From Klenkia marina (GTDB lineage Bacteria; Actinomycetota; Actinomycetes; Mycobacteriales; Geodermatophilaceae): a stretch of 64,000 nucleotides of DNA. Each line of letters starts with the position of its first letter. The stretch's first letter is position 1. Below are positions 8,637 through 19,110 of this stretch, piece by piece. The notes beneath the pieces were generated by a model. The model did not search any database, was not told the DNA's origin, and saw only the letters and a list, made by a program, of their open reading frames with translations. The stretch covers positions 124,001-188,000 of the forward strand of contig NZ_FMUH01000004.1 in NCBI RefSeq assembly GCF_900101025.1, given 5' to 3'. The position numbers and the translations under genes are program-made.

Positions 8637-9773
8637 CTACGCCAGCATCTGGTCGAGGTCGGCGAGGAGGTCCTCGACGTCCTCGATGCCCACGCTCAGA
8701 CGCACCAGGTCGGCCGGCACCTCCAGCGCGCTGCCGGCCACCGACGCGTGCGTCATGCGGTGCGGGTGCTCGACCAGCGACTCGACCCCGCCCAGCGACT
8801 CGGCGAGGGTGAACACCTGCGCCCGCTCGCAGACCGCCAACGCGGCCTCCTCGCCGGCCCGCAGCCGGAACGAGAGCATCCCGCCGAAACCGGACATCTG
8901 CTTCGCGGCCACCTCGTGCCCGGGGTGATCGGGCAGGCCGGGGTAGAGCACGGAGGACACCGCAGCGTGCGAGGTCAGGAACTCGGCGACCTTCGCTGCG
9001 TTGGCCTGGTGCCGGTCCATGCGCACGCCGAGGGTCTTGATGCCGCGCAGCACCAACCATGCGTCGAAGGGCCCGGCCACCGCTCCCATCGCGTTCTGGT
9101 GGAAGGCCAGCTGCTCGCCCAGCCCGGCGTCGGCGGCCACCAGGGCGCCGCCCACGACGTCGGAGTGCCCGCCCAGGTACTTCGTCGTGGAGTGCACGAC
9201 GACGTCGGCGCCCAGGGTCAGCGGCTGCTGCAGGTAGGGCGAGGCGAAGGTGTTGTCGACGGCGAGCAGTGCGCCGTGCTCGTGCGCCAGCTGCGCGAGC
9301 GCGGCGATGTCGGCGATGCCCAGCAGCGGGTTGGTCGGCGTCTCGCACCACACGAGCTTGGTGCTGGGCCGGAAGGCGGCCCGCACGGCGTCGAGGTCGC
9401 CGAGGTCGACCGGGGTGTGGTCGACCCCCCAGCGCTGCAGCACCTTGCTGATCAGCCGGAACGTGCCGCCGTAGGCGTCGATCGGGATCACGAGGTGGTC
9501 GCCGGGGTTCAGCACCGTGCGCAGCAGGGCGTCCTCGGCGGCCAGCCCGGAGGCGAAGGCCAGCCCGGTCGCCCCCTGCTCGAGCGAGGCCAGCGCCTGC
9601 TGGAGCGCGGTGCGGGTCGGGTTCGCGCTGCGGCTGTACTCGTAGCCCTCGCGCAGCCCGCCGACGCCGTCCTGCTTGTACGTGCTGGTCAGGTGCAGCG
9701 GGACGACGACGGCGCCGGTGGTCCGGTCGGGCTCCTGGCCGTCGTGGATGGCCCGCGTGCTGAAGCCGCTCAC
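8637..9773 (-). CDS. metB: Cystathionine gamma-synthase / gamma-lyase (Cys/Met metabolism PLP enzyme)
   Basis: 378 aa. Fold-type I PLP enzyme with [17 protein letters not shown] near 49, [10 protein letters not shown] near 73, [12 protein letters not shown] near 173, and the PLP lysine Lys198 in [12 protein letters not shown]. The GTG start at 9773 overlaps the stop of cbs by 4 bp (GTGA), so the two are translationally coupled. Beside a cystathionine beta-synthase it could act as a gamma-lyase (reverse transsulfuration, Met to Cys) as well as a gamma-synthase; sequence alone does not separate these. Confidence 0.93.
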   Translation of the reverse strand: MSGFSTRAIHDGQEPDRTTGAVVVPLHLTSTYKQDGVGGLREGYEYSRSANPTRTALQQALASLEQGATGLAFASGLAAEDALLRTVLNPGDHLVIPIDAYGGTFRLISKVLQRWGVDHTPVDLGDLDAVRAAFRPSTKLVWCETPTNPLLGIADIAALAQLAHEHGALLAVDNTFASPYLQQPLTLGADVVVHSTTKYLGGHSDVVGGALVAADAGLGEQLAFHQNAMGAVAGPFDAWLVLRGIKTLGVRMDRHQANAAKVAEFLTSHAAVSSVLYPGLPDHPGHEVAAKQMSGFGGMLSFRLRAGEEAALAVCERAQVFTLAESLGGVESLVEHPHRMTHASVAGSALEVPADLVRLSVGIEDVEDLLADLDQMLA

Positions 9774-11221
9774 GAGGTCACCCCGGCCGGCACGCCGGCC
9801 GTGCTCCCGGCCGGCACGCCGGCCGTGCTCCCGGCCGGCACGCCGGCGAGGTGGCCGAGGACGTCCTGGCGGGTGACCACGCCGGCGGGCTTGCCGTCCT
9901 CGTGCACCAGCAGCGCGTCGGCGTCGCCGAGCGCGGTGACGGCGGCCGACACCGGCTCGCCCGAGCCGATGATGGGCAGCGGTGGGCTCATGTGCTTCTC
10001 CAGGGTGTCCGACAGGGCGGCGGTGCCCGCGAACAGCGCGTCGAGCAGCGCCTTCTCGGCCACAGACCCGACGACCTCGCCGGCGGTCACCGGGGGCTCG
10101 GCGCGCACGACCGGCATCTGGCTCACGCCGTACTCGCGCAGGATGTCGATGGCCTCGCGCACCGTCTCGGTGGGGTGGGTGTGCACCAGCGCCGGCAGCG
10201 CGTCGCCGTCGCCGGACTTGGTGCGCAGCAGCTCGCCGACGGTCTCGCCGTCGGCGGCCTCGACGAAGCCGTAGTCGGCCATCCACTCGTCGTCGAAGAT
10301 CTTCTTGAGGTACCCGCGGCCGCCGTCGGGCAGCAGCACCACCAGCACGTCGTCCTTGGTCAGCCGCTCGGCCACCCGCAGCGCGGCGACCACGGCCATC
10401 CCGCAGGAGCCGCCGACGAGCAGGCCCTCCTCGCGGGCCATGCGCCGGGTCATCGCGAACGAGTCGCCGTCGGAGACCGCGACGATCTCGTCGGCCACCG
10501 TCTGGTCGTACGTGGAGGGCCAGAAGTCCTCACCCACACCCTCGACCAGGTAGGGCCGCCCGGTGCCGCCGGAGTAGACCGAGCCCTCGGGGTCGGCGCC
10601 GATGACCTGCACCTTCCCGCCCGAGGCCTCCTTGAGGTAGCGCCCGACCCCGGAGATGGTGCCGCCGGTGCCGGCCCCGGTGACGAAGTGCGTGACCCGG
10701 CCGTCGGTCTGCCGCCAGATCTCGGGGCCGGTGGTCTCGTAGTGGCTGCGCGGGTTGTCCGGGTTGGAGTACTGGTCGGGCTTCCAGCCGCCGGGGGTCT
10801 CGCGGGCCAGCCGGTCGGAGACCGAGTAGTACGAGCGCGGGTCGGCCGGGTCGACGGCGGTCGGGCACACGACCACCTCGGCACCGTAGGCGCGCAGCGT
10901 GTTGACCTTGTCGGCGCTGACCTTGTCGGGGCAGATGAAGATGCACTTGTAGCCGCGCTGCTGGGCGACGATGGCCAGGCCGACGCCGGTGTTGCCGCTG
11001 GTGGGCTCCACGATCGTGCCGCCCGGCTTCAGCGCCCCCGATCTCTCGGCGGCGTCGACCATGCGCACGGCGATGCGGTCCTTCACCGACCCGCCCGGGT
11101 TGACGTACTCGACCTTGGCCAGCACCAGGGGGGCATCGGGGCCCAGGTGAGCGGTGACCTTGTTCAGCTTGACCAGCGGGGTGTTCCCGATGAGGTCCAC
11201 GACGGACTCTGCGTACTCCAC
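9770..11221 (-). CDS. cbs: Cystathionine beta-synthase with C-terminal CBS domains
   Basis: 483 aa. PLP domain: [11 protein letters not shown] (residues 12-22), PLP lysine Lys47 in [10 protein letters not shown], phosphate loop [12 protein letters not shown], and [17 protein letters not shown]-terminal pair of CBS domains starts near 360. The enzyme condenses homocysteine with serine (or O-acetylserine) to cystathionine. The tail carries tandem GVPAGSTA repeats (9783-9848). GTG at 11221 lies 8 bp after an AAGG motif; an in-frame GTG at 11227 is too close to that motif. Forms an operon with metB. Confidence 0.95.
   Translation of the reverse strand: MEYAESVVDLIGNTPLVKLNKVTAHLGPDAPLVLAKVEYVNPGGSVKDRIAVRMVDAAERSGALKPGGTIVEPTSGNTGVGLAIVAQQRGYKCIFICPDKVSADKVNTLRAYGAEVVVCPTAVDPADPRSYYSVSDRLARETPGGWKPDQYSNPDNPRSHYETTGPEIWRQTDGRVTHFVTGAGTGGTISGVGRYLKEASGGKVQVIGADPEGSVYSGGTGRPYLVEGVGEDFWPSTYDQTVADEIVAVSDGDSFAMTRRMAREEGLLVGGSCGMAVVAALRVAERLTKDDVLVVLLPDGGRGYLKKIFDDEWMADYGFVEAADGETVGELLRTKSGDGDALPALVHTHPTETVREAIDILREYGVSQMPVVRAEPPVTAGEVVGSVAEKALLDALFAGTAALSDTLEKHMSPPLPIIGSGEPVSAAVTALGDADALLVHEDGKPAGVVTRQDVLGHLAGVPAGSTAGVPAGSTAGVPAGVTS
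9783..9848 (-). repeat. 24-bp tandem repeat (2.75 units) at the cbs 3' end
   Basis: Units at 9783-9806 and 9807-9830 are identical, and an 18-bp partial unit follows to 9848. In the cbs frame each unit encodes AGVPAGST. It lies after the second CBS domain, so it lengthens a flexible tail. Copy number may vary between strains. Confidence 0.9.
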
Positions 11222-11257
11222 GTGCCACACCTTCCCACGCAGGCGCAGGATGGGGCC

Positions 11258-12265
11258 ATGACGGTCGGACGACGCAGGTTGGGCGAGCTCGAGGTGTCCG
11301 CGCAGGGGCTGGGCTGCATGGGCATGAGCCAGTCCTACGGGACGGCGGACCGCGGGGAGTCCCTGGCGGCCCTCGACCGGGCGCTCGAGCTCGGCATCAC
11401 GTTCTGGGACACCTCCGACGTCTACGGCGACGGCCACAACGAGGAGCTGGTGGGGGAGTCGCTGCGCGGTCGCCGCGACGCCGTCGAGCTGGCCACGAAG
11501 TTCTCGATCTCGCGCGACGCCGAGGGCCGCATGCAGATCGACGGCAGCCCCGAGAACGTGCGCGCCCGGTGCGAGGCCAGCCTGCGCCGCCTCGGCGTGG
11601 ACACCATCGACCTCTACTACCAGCACCGCGTCGACTCCCGGGTGCCGATCGAGGACACCGTCGGCGCGATGGCCGAGCTCGTGCAAGCCGGCAAGGTGCG
11701 GTACCTCGGGCTGAGCGAGGCCTCGGCGGAGTCGATCCGCCGGGCCGCCGCCGTGCACCCCGTCACCGCGCTGCAGAGCGAGTGGTCGCTGTGGACCCGT
11801 GACCTGGAGACCTCCGGGGTGGCCGCGGTCGCCCGGGAGCACGGCATCGGTCTGGTCCCCTTCTCGCCGCTGGGCCGCGGCTTCCTCACCGGCGCGATCA
11901 CCAGCCCCGCCGACTTCGGCGACGACGACTTCCGCAAGGACCACCCCCGGTTCCGGGGCGAGGCCTTCGCGGCGAACCTGCGGCTGGTCGACGCCGTCCG
12001 CGAGCTGGCCGAGAGCAAGGGCGTCACCGCCGGGCAGCTCGCGCTGGCCTGGGTGCTGGCACAGGGGGACGACGTCGTCCCGATCCCCGGCACGAAGCGG
12101 GTCGCCTACCTGCAGGAGAACGCCGGGGCGTGCGACGTCGAGCTCACCGCCGACGACCTCGCCGCCCTCGAGCGCATCGCCCCGCCCGGGGCGGCCGAGG
12201 GCGGCCGCTACCCGAATGCCCAGTACGCCTACGGGGACAGCCCGGTGCCCGGGACCTCGGCATGA
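11258..12265 (+). CDS. Aldo/keto reductase
   Basis: 335 aa TIM-barrel NADP-dependent reductase. Motifs: [12 protein letters not shown] (18-29), [15 protein letters not shown] (49-63) with the catalytic Asp/Tyr, DLYYQHRVD with the His position, and [14 protein letters not shown] for cofactor binding. The GMSxxYG signature places it with the YdjG/AKR13-like group; the substrate is unknown. The gene is divergent from cbs with 36 bp between them, and its stop overlaps the start of the next gene (ATGA). Confidence 0.92.
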   Translation: MTVGRRRLGELEVSAQGLGCMGMSQSYGTADRGESLAALDRALELGITFWDTSDVYGDGHNEELVGESLRGRRDAVELATKFSISRDAEGRMQIDGSPENVRARCEASLRRLGVDTIDLYYQHRVDSRVPIEDTVGAMAELVQAGKVRYLGLSEASAESIRRAAAVHPVTALQSEWSLWTRDLETSGVAAVAREHGIGLVPFSPLGRGFLTGAITSPADFGDDDFRKDHPRFRGEAFAANLRLVDAVRELAESKGVTAGQLALAWVLAQGDDVVPIPGTKRVAYLQENAGACDVELTADDLAALERIAPPGAAEGGRYPNAQYAYGDSPVPGTSA

Positions 12266-12768
12266 GCGACGCCACCTGCGGCGTCGCGCACGGCGACGCC
12301 GCCGAGCCGGTCACCGACCGGGTCCTGGTGGCGGTCTTCGCCTCACCGGTGGCCGCGGCGCTGCTGCGCCTGGGCGTCGAGTGCGGGTTCACCGCCGTGC
12401 TGGTCGAGCCCGGTGACCGCGAGGTCGACGGCCTGCCGCCGGGCACCACCCGCCTGGGCGCGGTGCCGGCCGAGCCGCACGCCGACGTCGTCGTGTGCGA
12501 CCACCACCGCCCCGAGCTGGGCGAGGTGCTGCGCGACGCGCTGGCCACCGACACCCGCTGGATCGGCCTCATGGGCAACCCCCGGCACGAGGGGCCGCAC
12601 GTGGCCGCGCTGGCCGCGCTCGGCGTGCCGCCCGAGGAGGTGGCCCGGGTGCACCGGCCGATCGGGCTGGACATCGGGTCGCGGGCGCCGGTGGAGATCG
12701 CGATCTCGACGCTGGCCGGGTTGCTGGCCGACCGCAACGGACGTTCCGGCGGCTTCCTGCACGGGTGA
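12262..12768 (+). CDS. XdhC-like Rossmann-domain protein
   Basis: 168 aa. It matches only the C-terminal NAD(P)-binding half of XdhC/Cox[53 protein letters not shown]. The N-terminal XdhC domain that helps insert sulfurated molybdenum cofactor is absent. No xanthine dehydrogenase or Mo-cofactor gene is nearby, so a role in molybdoenzyme maturation is not supported here. It is coupled by a 4-bp overlap to the aldo/keto reductase. Confidence 0.8.
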   Translation: MSDATCGVAHGDAAEPVTDRVLVAVFASPVAAALLRLGVECGFTAVLVEPGDREVDGLPPGTTRLGAVPAEPHADVVVCDHHRPELGEVLRDALATDTRWIGLMGNPRHEGPHVAALAALGVPPEEVARVHRPIGLDIGSRAPVEIAISTLAGLLADRNGRSGGFLHG

Positions 12769-12850
12769 GCGGAACGGCCCGGGGCGTGCCACCGTTGAGC
12801 CCCCCGGACGGACCGGCACCCCGGTCCCCGCACACGGAAGGTGATCCCTC

Positions 12851-13033
12851 GTGGCATCGCTGATCAACAAGATCACCCAGTTCGCGAAGAGCCCCCAGGG
12901 CCAGCGGGCGATCCGGCAGGCGACCGACAAGGCCCAGCAGTTCGCCAAGGACCCGAAGAACCGCGCCAAGATCGACCAGCTGCGCGCGAAGCTGCAGGGT
13001 GGCAGGGGCGGGTCCGGCGGGCGCAGCCTCTGA
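12851..13033 (+). CDS. Small basic helical protein, unknown function
   Basis: 60 aa, GTG start with GGAAGGTGAT upstream (12837-12846). It is Lys/Arg/Gln-rich, predicted helical over residues 3-50, with a Gly/Arg tail (GGRGGSGGRSL). There are no Cys and no membrane segment. The good ribosome-binding site and actinobacterial codon use support a real gene. Its size and charge resemble small DNA- or RNA-associated proteins, but I do not recognise a family. Confidence 0.65.
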   Translation: MASLINKITQFAKSPQGQRAIRQATDKAQQFAKDPKNRAKIDQLRAKLQGGRGGSGGRSL

Positions 13034-13043
13034 GCCCGCCGGT

Positions 13044-13067
13044 GGCGCTCACCCCGGGGTGAGCGCC
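13044..13067. terminator. 24-bp perfect palindrome, candidate bidirectional terminator
   Basis: GGCGCTCACCCC followed directly by its reverse complement, between the convergent small gene (ends 13033) and hisN. It overlaps the last hisN codons and stop. It can form a 10-bp stem with a CCGG loop. Confidence 0.55.
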
Positions 13068-13840
13068 GCCAGCACGTCGCGGTGCAGCTGGCCGTTGCTG
13101 GCCACCGCGCTGCCGCCGCCCGGGCCGGCGCCTCCGTCCAGGTCGGTGAAGGCGCCACCGGCCTCGCGCACGATGACGTCGAGGGCGGCGAGGTCCCACA
13201 GCGAGACCTCGGGCTCGCAGGCCACGTCGACCGCGCCCTCGGCGACCATCGTGTAGCTCCAGAAGTCCCCGTAGGCCCGGGTGCGCCACACCGACCGGGT
13301 CAGGTCCAGGAACCCGGCGAGCCGGTCGCGCTCCTCCCAGCCCGACAGCGACGAGTACGACAGCGACGCGTCGGCCAGCTCGGTGACCCCCGAGACGCGG
13401 CAGCGGGTGGCCGACTCCAGCCGGCGTCCGGTCCAGGCGCCGACGCCGGCCGCGGCCCACCACCGGCGGTGCAGGGCCGGCGCGCTGACCATGCCCACCA
13501 CCGGGGTGTCGCCGTCGAGCAGCGCGATCAGGGTCGCCCACACCGGCACGCCACGGACGAAGTTCTTCGTGCCGTCGATCGGGTCGATGACCCACCGCCG
13601 CGACCCGTGGCCGGTCGTGCCGAACTCCTCGCCCTGCACGGCGTCCCGCGTACGCACCCGCGCCAGCGAGGCCCGCAGCTGCTGCTCGACCGCCCGGTCG
13701 GCGTCGGTGACCGGCGTCAGGTCGGGCTTGGTGTCGACGACGAGGTCCTGGGCCTTGAAGCGCTCCATGCTGATCGCGTCGGCCTGGTCGGCCAGCACGT
13801 GGGCGAGCTGCATGTCCTCGGTCCAGCCGCGTCCGCTCAT
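13049..13840 (-). CDS. hisN: Histidinol-phosphatase, inositol monophosphatase family
   Basis: 263 aa. IMPase-fold phosphatase with the metal motifs GEEFG, WVIDPIDGTKNFVRG and SLWDLAALDVIVREAGG. The GVPVWATLIAL segment resembles actinobacterial HisN, which removes phosphate from histidinol phosphate in His synthesis; other inositol-phosphatase activities are possible. The start ATG lies 6 bp after a TAGGTT box, with only 22 bp to the divergent DUF2087 gene. Confidence 0.85.
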   Translation of the reverse strand: MSGRGWTEDMQLAHVLADQADAISMERFKAQDLVVDTKPDLTPVTDADRAVEQQLRASLARVRTRDAVQGEEFGTTGHGSRRWVIDPIDGTKNFVRGVPVWATLIALLDGDTPVVGMVSAPALHRRWWAAAGVGAWTGRRLESATRCRVSGVTELADASLSYSSLSGWEERDRLAGFLDLTRSVWRTRAYGDFWSYTMVAEGAVDVACEPEVSLWDLAALDVIVREAGGAFTDLDGGAGPGGGSAVASNGQLHRDVLAALTPG

Positions 13841-13862
13841 CCCCGCAACCTAGCCTGGGGGC
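13841..13862. promoter_or_regulatory. 22-bp divergent promoter with two -10 boxes sharing a TA step
   Basis: Plus strand: TAGCCT (13851-13856), then 6 bp, then ATG 13863. Minus strand: TAGGTT (13852-13847), then 6 bp, then ATG 13840. The two hexamers share the self-complementary TA at 13851-13852. There is no room for a ribosome-binding site on either side. Confidence 0.6.
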
Positions 13863-14411
13863 ATGACCACGGGCCCGGACGCAGCCAAGCTGGTGGGCCT
13901 GCTCGCCGACGACACCCGGTTGGCCGTGGTGGCCGCGCTGGCGCTCGGGGCGACCGACATCCCCTCGGTCGCCGAGGCCACCGGTCGCTCGCAGACCGAG
14001 GTGGCCCTGGCCGCCCGGCGCCTGGGGCGCGGGGGCCTGGTGCGCCGCGACGGCGCCGAGCTCGAGCTGCGCCGCGAGCTGTTCGCCGCCGCGGCGCGCG
14101 ACGCCGGCGAGCACCGGCCCCCGCCCGACCCGCTCTCGGACGACCCGGCGGCCGACGCCGTGCTGCAGGCGTTCGTGGCCGACGGCCGGCTGACGTCGAT
14201 CCCCAGCCACCGGGCCAAGCGGCTGGTCGTGCTCGACCACCTGGTGCGGGTCTTCGAACCCGGCCTGCGATACCCCGAGCGCGAGGTCAACGCCCTGCTG
14301 GCCGTCTGGCACCCCGACACCGCCGCGCTGCGCCGGTACCTGGTCGACGAGGGCATGCTCTCCCGCGAGGCAGGCGTCTACTGGCGCAGCGGCGGCACCG
14401 TCGAGGTCTGA
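13863..14411 (+). CDS. DUF2087 domain protein with N-terminal HTH
   Basis: 182 aa. Residues ~8-68 read as an ArsR-like winged helix (LLADDTRLAVVAALALG then TGRSQTEVALAARRLGRGGLV). The C-terminal part (about 105-180) matches DUF2087: RAKRLVVLDHLVRVFEPG, YPEREVNALLAVWHPD, LRRYLVDEGMLSREAGVYWR. Probably a transcriptional regulator with an unknown ligand. The TAGCCT box 6 bp before the ATG suggests a leaderless mRNA. Confidence 0.85.
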   Translation: MTTGPDAAKLVGLLADDTRLAVVAALALGATDIPSVAEATGRSQTEVALAARRLGRGGLVRRDGAELELRRELFAAAARDAGEHRPPPDPLSDDPAADAVLQAFVADGRLTSIPSHRAKRLVVLDHLVRVFEPGLRYPEREVNALLAVWHPDTAALRRYLVDEGMLSREAGVYWRSGGTVEV

Positions 14412-14415
14412 GGGG

Positions 14416-15429
14416 TCAGTAGCCCGGGGTGCGGGTGACCGCCTCGACGAGGCGGCGGAAGCTGCCCAGCCGCTCGGCTCGGGCCGGCGGGCCCTCGGCG
14501 GCCCAGTCGTCGAGCGCGCAGTCCGGGTCCGACGCCGTGTGCGCGCACAGCGGCGGGCAGTCGCGGGCGACCTCGGCGAGGTCGTCGAAGGCGGCCAGGA
14601 CGTCGGACGGGTCGGTGTCGGCCAGCCCGAAGCTGCGGATGCCCGGGGTGTCGATGACCATGCCGCCGCCGGGCAGGTCCAGCAGCACCGCCGAGGACGA
14701 CGTGTGCCGGCCCTTGCCCACCTTGCTGACCCCGCCGGTGGCCCGGTAGGCGTCGGGCACGAGCCGGTTGACCAGCGTCGACTTGCCGACCCCGGACTGG
14801 CCGACGAACACCGAGATGCGGCCGTCGAGCCGCGGCGAGAGCTCGTCGAGGTCGGTGTCGCGGCTGACCGCGATGGCCTCCACCTCGAGCCCGGCGTAGC
14901 GGGCCAGCAGCGCGTCGGGGCTGCCCAGGTCGGCCTTGGTCAGGCACAGCAGCGGGGTGAGCCCGCCGGAGAACGCCGCCACGAGGCACCGGTCGAGGAA
15001 ACCGACGTGCGGTTCGGGGTCGGTGATCGCGGTGACCACGACCAGCTGCTCGGCGTTGGCGACCACCACCCGCTCGGTGGGGTCGGTGTCGTCGGCGGTG
15101 CGCCGCAGGACCGTGCTGCGCGGCTCGATCACCACGATGCGGGCGAGCGTGTCGGTGCGCCCGCTCGTGTCGCCCACCAGGCGCACCCGGTCGCCGGTCA
15201 CCACCCCGTGCTTGCCCAGCTCGCGGGCCCGCATCGCGATGACCTCGACCGGGCCGTCGGCGTGCTCGACGCGCACGGTCATGCGGCCGCGGTCGACACC
15301 CACCACGAGCCCGGGGACGGCGTCGTCGTGGCTGGGCCGGGTGCGCGTGCGCGGTCTGGACCCGCGCCGGCCCGGGCGCACCCGGACGTCGTCCTCGTCG
15401 GAGCGGCTGTCGAACGTGCGGCCGGCCAT
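14416..15429 (-). CDS. rsgA: Ribosome small subunit-dependent GTPase A
   Basis: 337 aa. An Arg-rich N-terminal extension (1-35), an OB-fold, then a circularly permuted GTPase: LTKAD (G4) precedes GQSGVGKST (G1), and VIDTPGIRSF (G3) comes last. The C-terminal zinc site is CPPLCAHTASDPDC. It helps late maturation of the 30S subunit. It lies 13 bp downstream of aroA on the same strand, an order I recall from other actinobacteria. Confidence 0.95.
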   Translation of the reverse strand: MAGRTFDSRSDEDDVRVRPGRRGSRPRTRTRPSHDDAVPGLVVGVDRGRMTVRVEHADGPVEVIAMRARELGKHGVVTGDRVRLVGDTSGRTDTLARIVVIEPRSTVLRRTADDTDPTERVVVANAEQLVVVTAITDPEPHVGFLDRCLVAAFSGGLTPLLCLTKADLGSPDALLARYAGLEVEAIAVSRDTDLDELSPRLDGRISVFVGQSGVGKSTLVNRLVPDAYRATGGVSKVGKGRHTSSSAVLLDLPGGGMVIDTPGIRSFGLADTDPSDVLAAFDDLAEVARDCPPLCAHTASDPDCALDDWAAEGPPARAERLGSFRRLVEAVTRTPGY

Positions 15430-15442
15430 CAGCGGGCGCCCG

Positions 15443-16741
15443 TCAGCTGACCGCTCCGGCGTGCTCGCCGAGGAGCCCGGCCCACCGGTCCACGAAGTCG
15501 GGCAGCGTCTTGGCCACCGTGCCCGGGTCGCGCACCACGACGCCGTCGACGGCCAGGCCCAGCACCGCGGCGGCCATGACCATGCGGTGGTCGGCGTAGG
15601 AGTCCAGCTCGGCCGGGCGCAGCGGGCCTGGGGTGATCTCCAGGCCGTCGGGCAGCTGGGTGACGGTGGCTCCGGTGGCGGTGAGCACCTCGTCGAGGGC
15701 CTGCAGCCGGTCGGTCTCGTGCCCGCGCAGGTGCGCGACGCCGGTCAGCCGCGAGGGGCCGTCGGCCAGCGCGCAGAGGGCCGCGAGCACCGGGGTCAGC
15801 TCGCCCACCTCGGACAGGTCGGCCACCAGCGGCGCGATGCGGGCGCCACCGGTGACCTGCAGGCCCGAAGGCGTGCGCTGCACGTCGGCGCCCATGCGCG
15901 GGAGCAGGTGCTCGAGGTGCGCGCCGGGCTGCGTGGTGCGGTGCGGCCAGTCGCGCACGGTGACCCGGCCGCCGGTGACCAGCGCGGCCACCAGGAAGGG
16001 CGCCGCGTTCGACAGGTCGGGCTCGACCACCCGGTCGACCGGTGCGACCGGCCCCGGGTGCACGCGCCAGCCGGTGGCGGTGCGGTCGACGCGGACCCCG
16101 TGCTCGGCGAGGGCCTCGACGGTCATCTGCACGTGCGGCATGGAGGGCACCCCGCCGGCCAGCGACAGGTCGAGGCCCCGGTCGAAGCGCGCGGCGGCCA
16201 GCAGCAGGCCGCTGACGACCTGGCTGGACTCGCTGGCGTCGACGGTCACGGCGCCGCCGGCCACCGCGCCGGTGCCGTGCACGGTGAACGGGGCCCTGCC
16301 GCGCCCGGCGTCCTCGACCTGCACCCCGCAGCCGCGCAGGCCCTCGATGAGCCCGGCGTTGGGGCGCTCGTGCAGCCGGGGGTCGCCGGTGACGGTGACC
16401 GGGCCGTCGGCGAGGGCCGCCACCGGTGGCAGGAAGCGCAGGATCGTGCCGGCCAGCCCGGCGTCGACCGTGACCGGACCGCGCAGCGCCCCCGGGGTGA
16501 CCAGCCAGTCGGTGTCGTGCCCGCTGCCGTCGACCGCGATGCCGACCCCCATCGCCCGCAGGGCGTCGGCCATGAGGTCGGTGTCGCGGGCCCGCAGCGG
16601 CCGGACCAGCCGCGAGGGCCCGTCGGCCAGGGCGGCCAGGACCAGCGCCCGAGCGGTGATCGACTTGGACCCGGGCAGGGAGACGACGGCGTCGACCGGC
16701 CGCCGGGCGGAGGGCGTCGACCAGCTGTGCATGCCGGTCAT
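15443..16741 (-). CDS. aroA: 3-phosphoshikimate 1-carboxyvinyltransferase (EPSP synthase)
   Basis: 432 aa. Shikimate pathway enzyme joining PEP to shikimate-3-phosphate. Signatures: PGSKSITARALVLAAL (24-39), AGLAGTILRFLPP (PEP-binding Gly-rich region), SSQVVSGLLLAA, and DSYADHRMVMAAAV. Two ATGs compete: 16741 lies within an AGGATG sequence, so ATG 16732 (HSWSTPSARR), 8 bp after that AGGA, may be the true start. First gene of the aroA-rsgA unit. Confidence 0.95.
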   Translation of the reverse strand: MTGMHSWSTPSARRPVDAVVSLPGSKSITARALVLAALADGPSRLVRPLRARDTDLMADALRAMGVGIAVDGSGHDTDWLVTPGALRGPVTVDAGLAGTILRFLPPVAALADGPVTVTGDPRLHERPNAGLIEGLRGCGVQVEDAGRGRAPFTVHGTGAVAGGAVTVDASESSQVVSGLLLAAARFDRGLDLSLAGGVPSMPHVQMTVEALAEHGVRVDRTATGWRVHPGPVAPVDRVVEPDLSNAAPFLVAALVTGGRVTVRDWPHRTTQPGAHLEHLLPRMGADVQRTPSGLQVTGGARIAPLVADLSEVGELTPVLAALCALADGPSRLTGVAHLRGHETDRLQALDEVLTATGATVTQLPDGLEITPGPLRPAELDSYADHRMVMAAAVLGLAVDGVVVRDPGTVAKTLPDFVDRWAGLLGEHAGAVS

Positions 16742-16793
16742 CCTGCCCTGCGCCCCGGGCGCCGCCGTCCCGCCGCCGCTCCCTGCCCGGCGC

Positions 16794-18227
<1,434 letters not shown>

Positions 18228-18350
18228 GGTGCGGGGTGCCTCTCGTCGCGGGTGGGTCCGCCCAGTCCTACCCCACGGCTGCGACGGCACACCGGTGTCG
18301 GTGCCCGCCCCTACGCTCGGTGGCAGTCACCGACCCACCAGGAGGCACCC

Positions 18351-19109
18351 GTGTGCGGGCGCTACGCCAGCAGTCGCCGTCCCGAGGACCTCGCGGCCGA
18401 GTTCGAGGCCGTGCCGGTCGAGGGCCAGCCCCTCCTGGGCCCGGACTGGAACGTCGCCCCGACCAAGGACGTGCACGTGGTCCGGCAGGCGCGCGAGCGC
18501 GACGCCGAGGGCGCCCCGACCGGTGGCGACCACCGCGAGCTGCGCGTGGTGCGGTGGGGCCTGGTGCCCTCGTGGGCCAAGGACGTCTCGGTGGGCAACC
18601 GCATGCTCAACGCCCGGGTCGAGACGCTCACCAGCAAGCCTGCGTTCAGCAAGGCGGCCCGCGCCCGGCGCTGCCTGGTGCCCGCCGACGGCTGGTACGA
18701 GTGGTCCCCGCGTGAGTACGCCCCGGGCAAGCAGCCCTGGTACGTCACCCCCGAGGACGGCTCGGTGCTGGCCTTCGCCGGGCTGTGGGAGGTGTGGGGC
18801 CGGGGCGAGGACCGCCTCTACTCCTGCACCGTGGTCACCGCCCCGGCGGTCGGGGCGCTGGCGGGCATCCACGACCGCATGCCGCTGGTGCTCCCGCGCG
18901 ACCGGTGGGCCGACTGGCTCGACCTGGGCCGCGACGACGTCGAGGCGCTCACGGCGCCCACCCCGGCGGAGCTGGTGGCGGGCCTGGAGATCCGTCCGGT
19001 CGGCCCGGCGGTGGGCAACGTGGCCCACGGCGGCGAGCAGCTGACCGCCCGGGTCGACCCGTCGACCGCGTCGGCGGCCGGGCCGGCCGACCAGCCGGCG
19101 TTGTTCTGA
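18351..19109 (+). CDS. SRAP/HMCES-family abasic-site protein (YedK-like)
   Basis: 252 aa. After the initiator Met comes the catalytic Cys2 in MCGRYAS; other SRAP signatures are WNVAPTKDV, RWGLVPSWAKD, NARVETLTSKPAF, RRCLVPADGWYEW and the His in IHDRMPLVL. The protein forms a DNA-protein crosslink at abasic sites in single-stranded DNA and protects them. GTG 18351 has AGGAGG 5 bp upstream and gives the required Cys2. Confidence 0.95.
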   Translation: MCGRYASSRRPEDLAAEFEAVPVEGQPLLGPDWNVAPTKDVHVVRQARERDAEGAPTGGDHRELRVVRWGLVPSWAKDVSVGNRMLNARVETLTSKPAFSKAARARRCLVPADGWYEWSPREYAPGKQPWYVTPEDGSVLAFAGLWEVWGRGEDRLYSCTVVTAPAVGALAGIHDRMPLVLPRDRWADWLDLGRDDVEALTAPTPAELVAGLEIRPVGPAVGNVAHGGEQLTARVDPSTASAAGPADQPALF

Positions 19110-19110
19110 C

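Noticed and set aside
8637-10286. A long fused frame joining metB to upstream sequence
   Set aside because: The upstream part is out of frame with cbs, which clearly covers that DNA; metB begins at the GTGA overlap.
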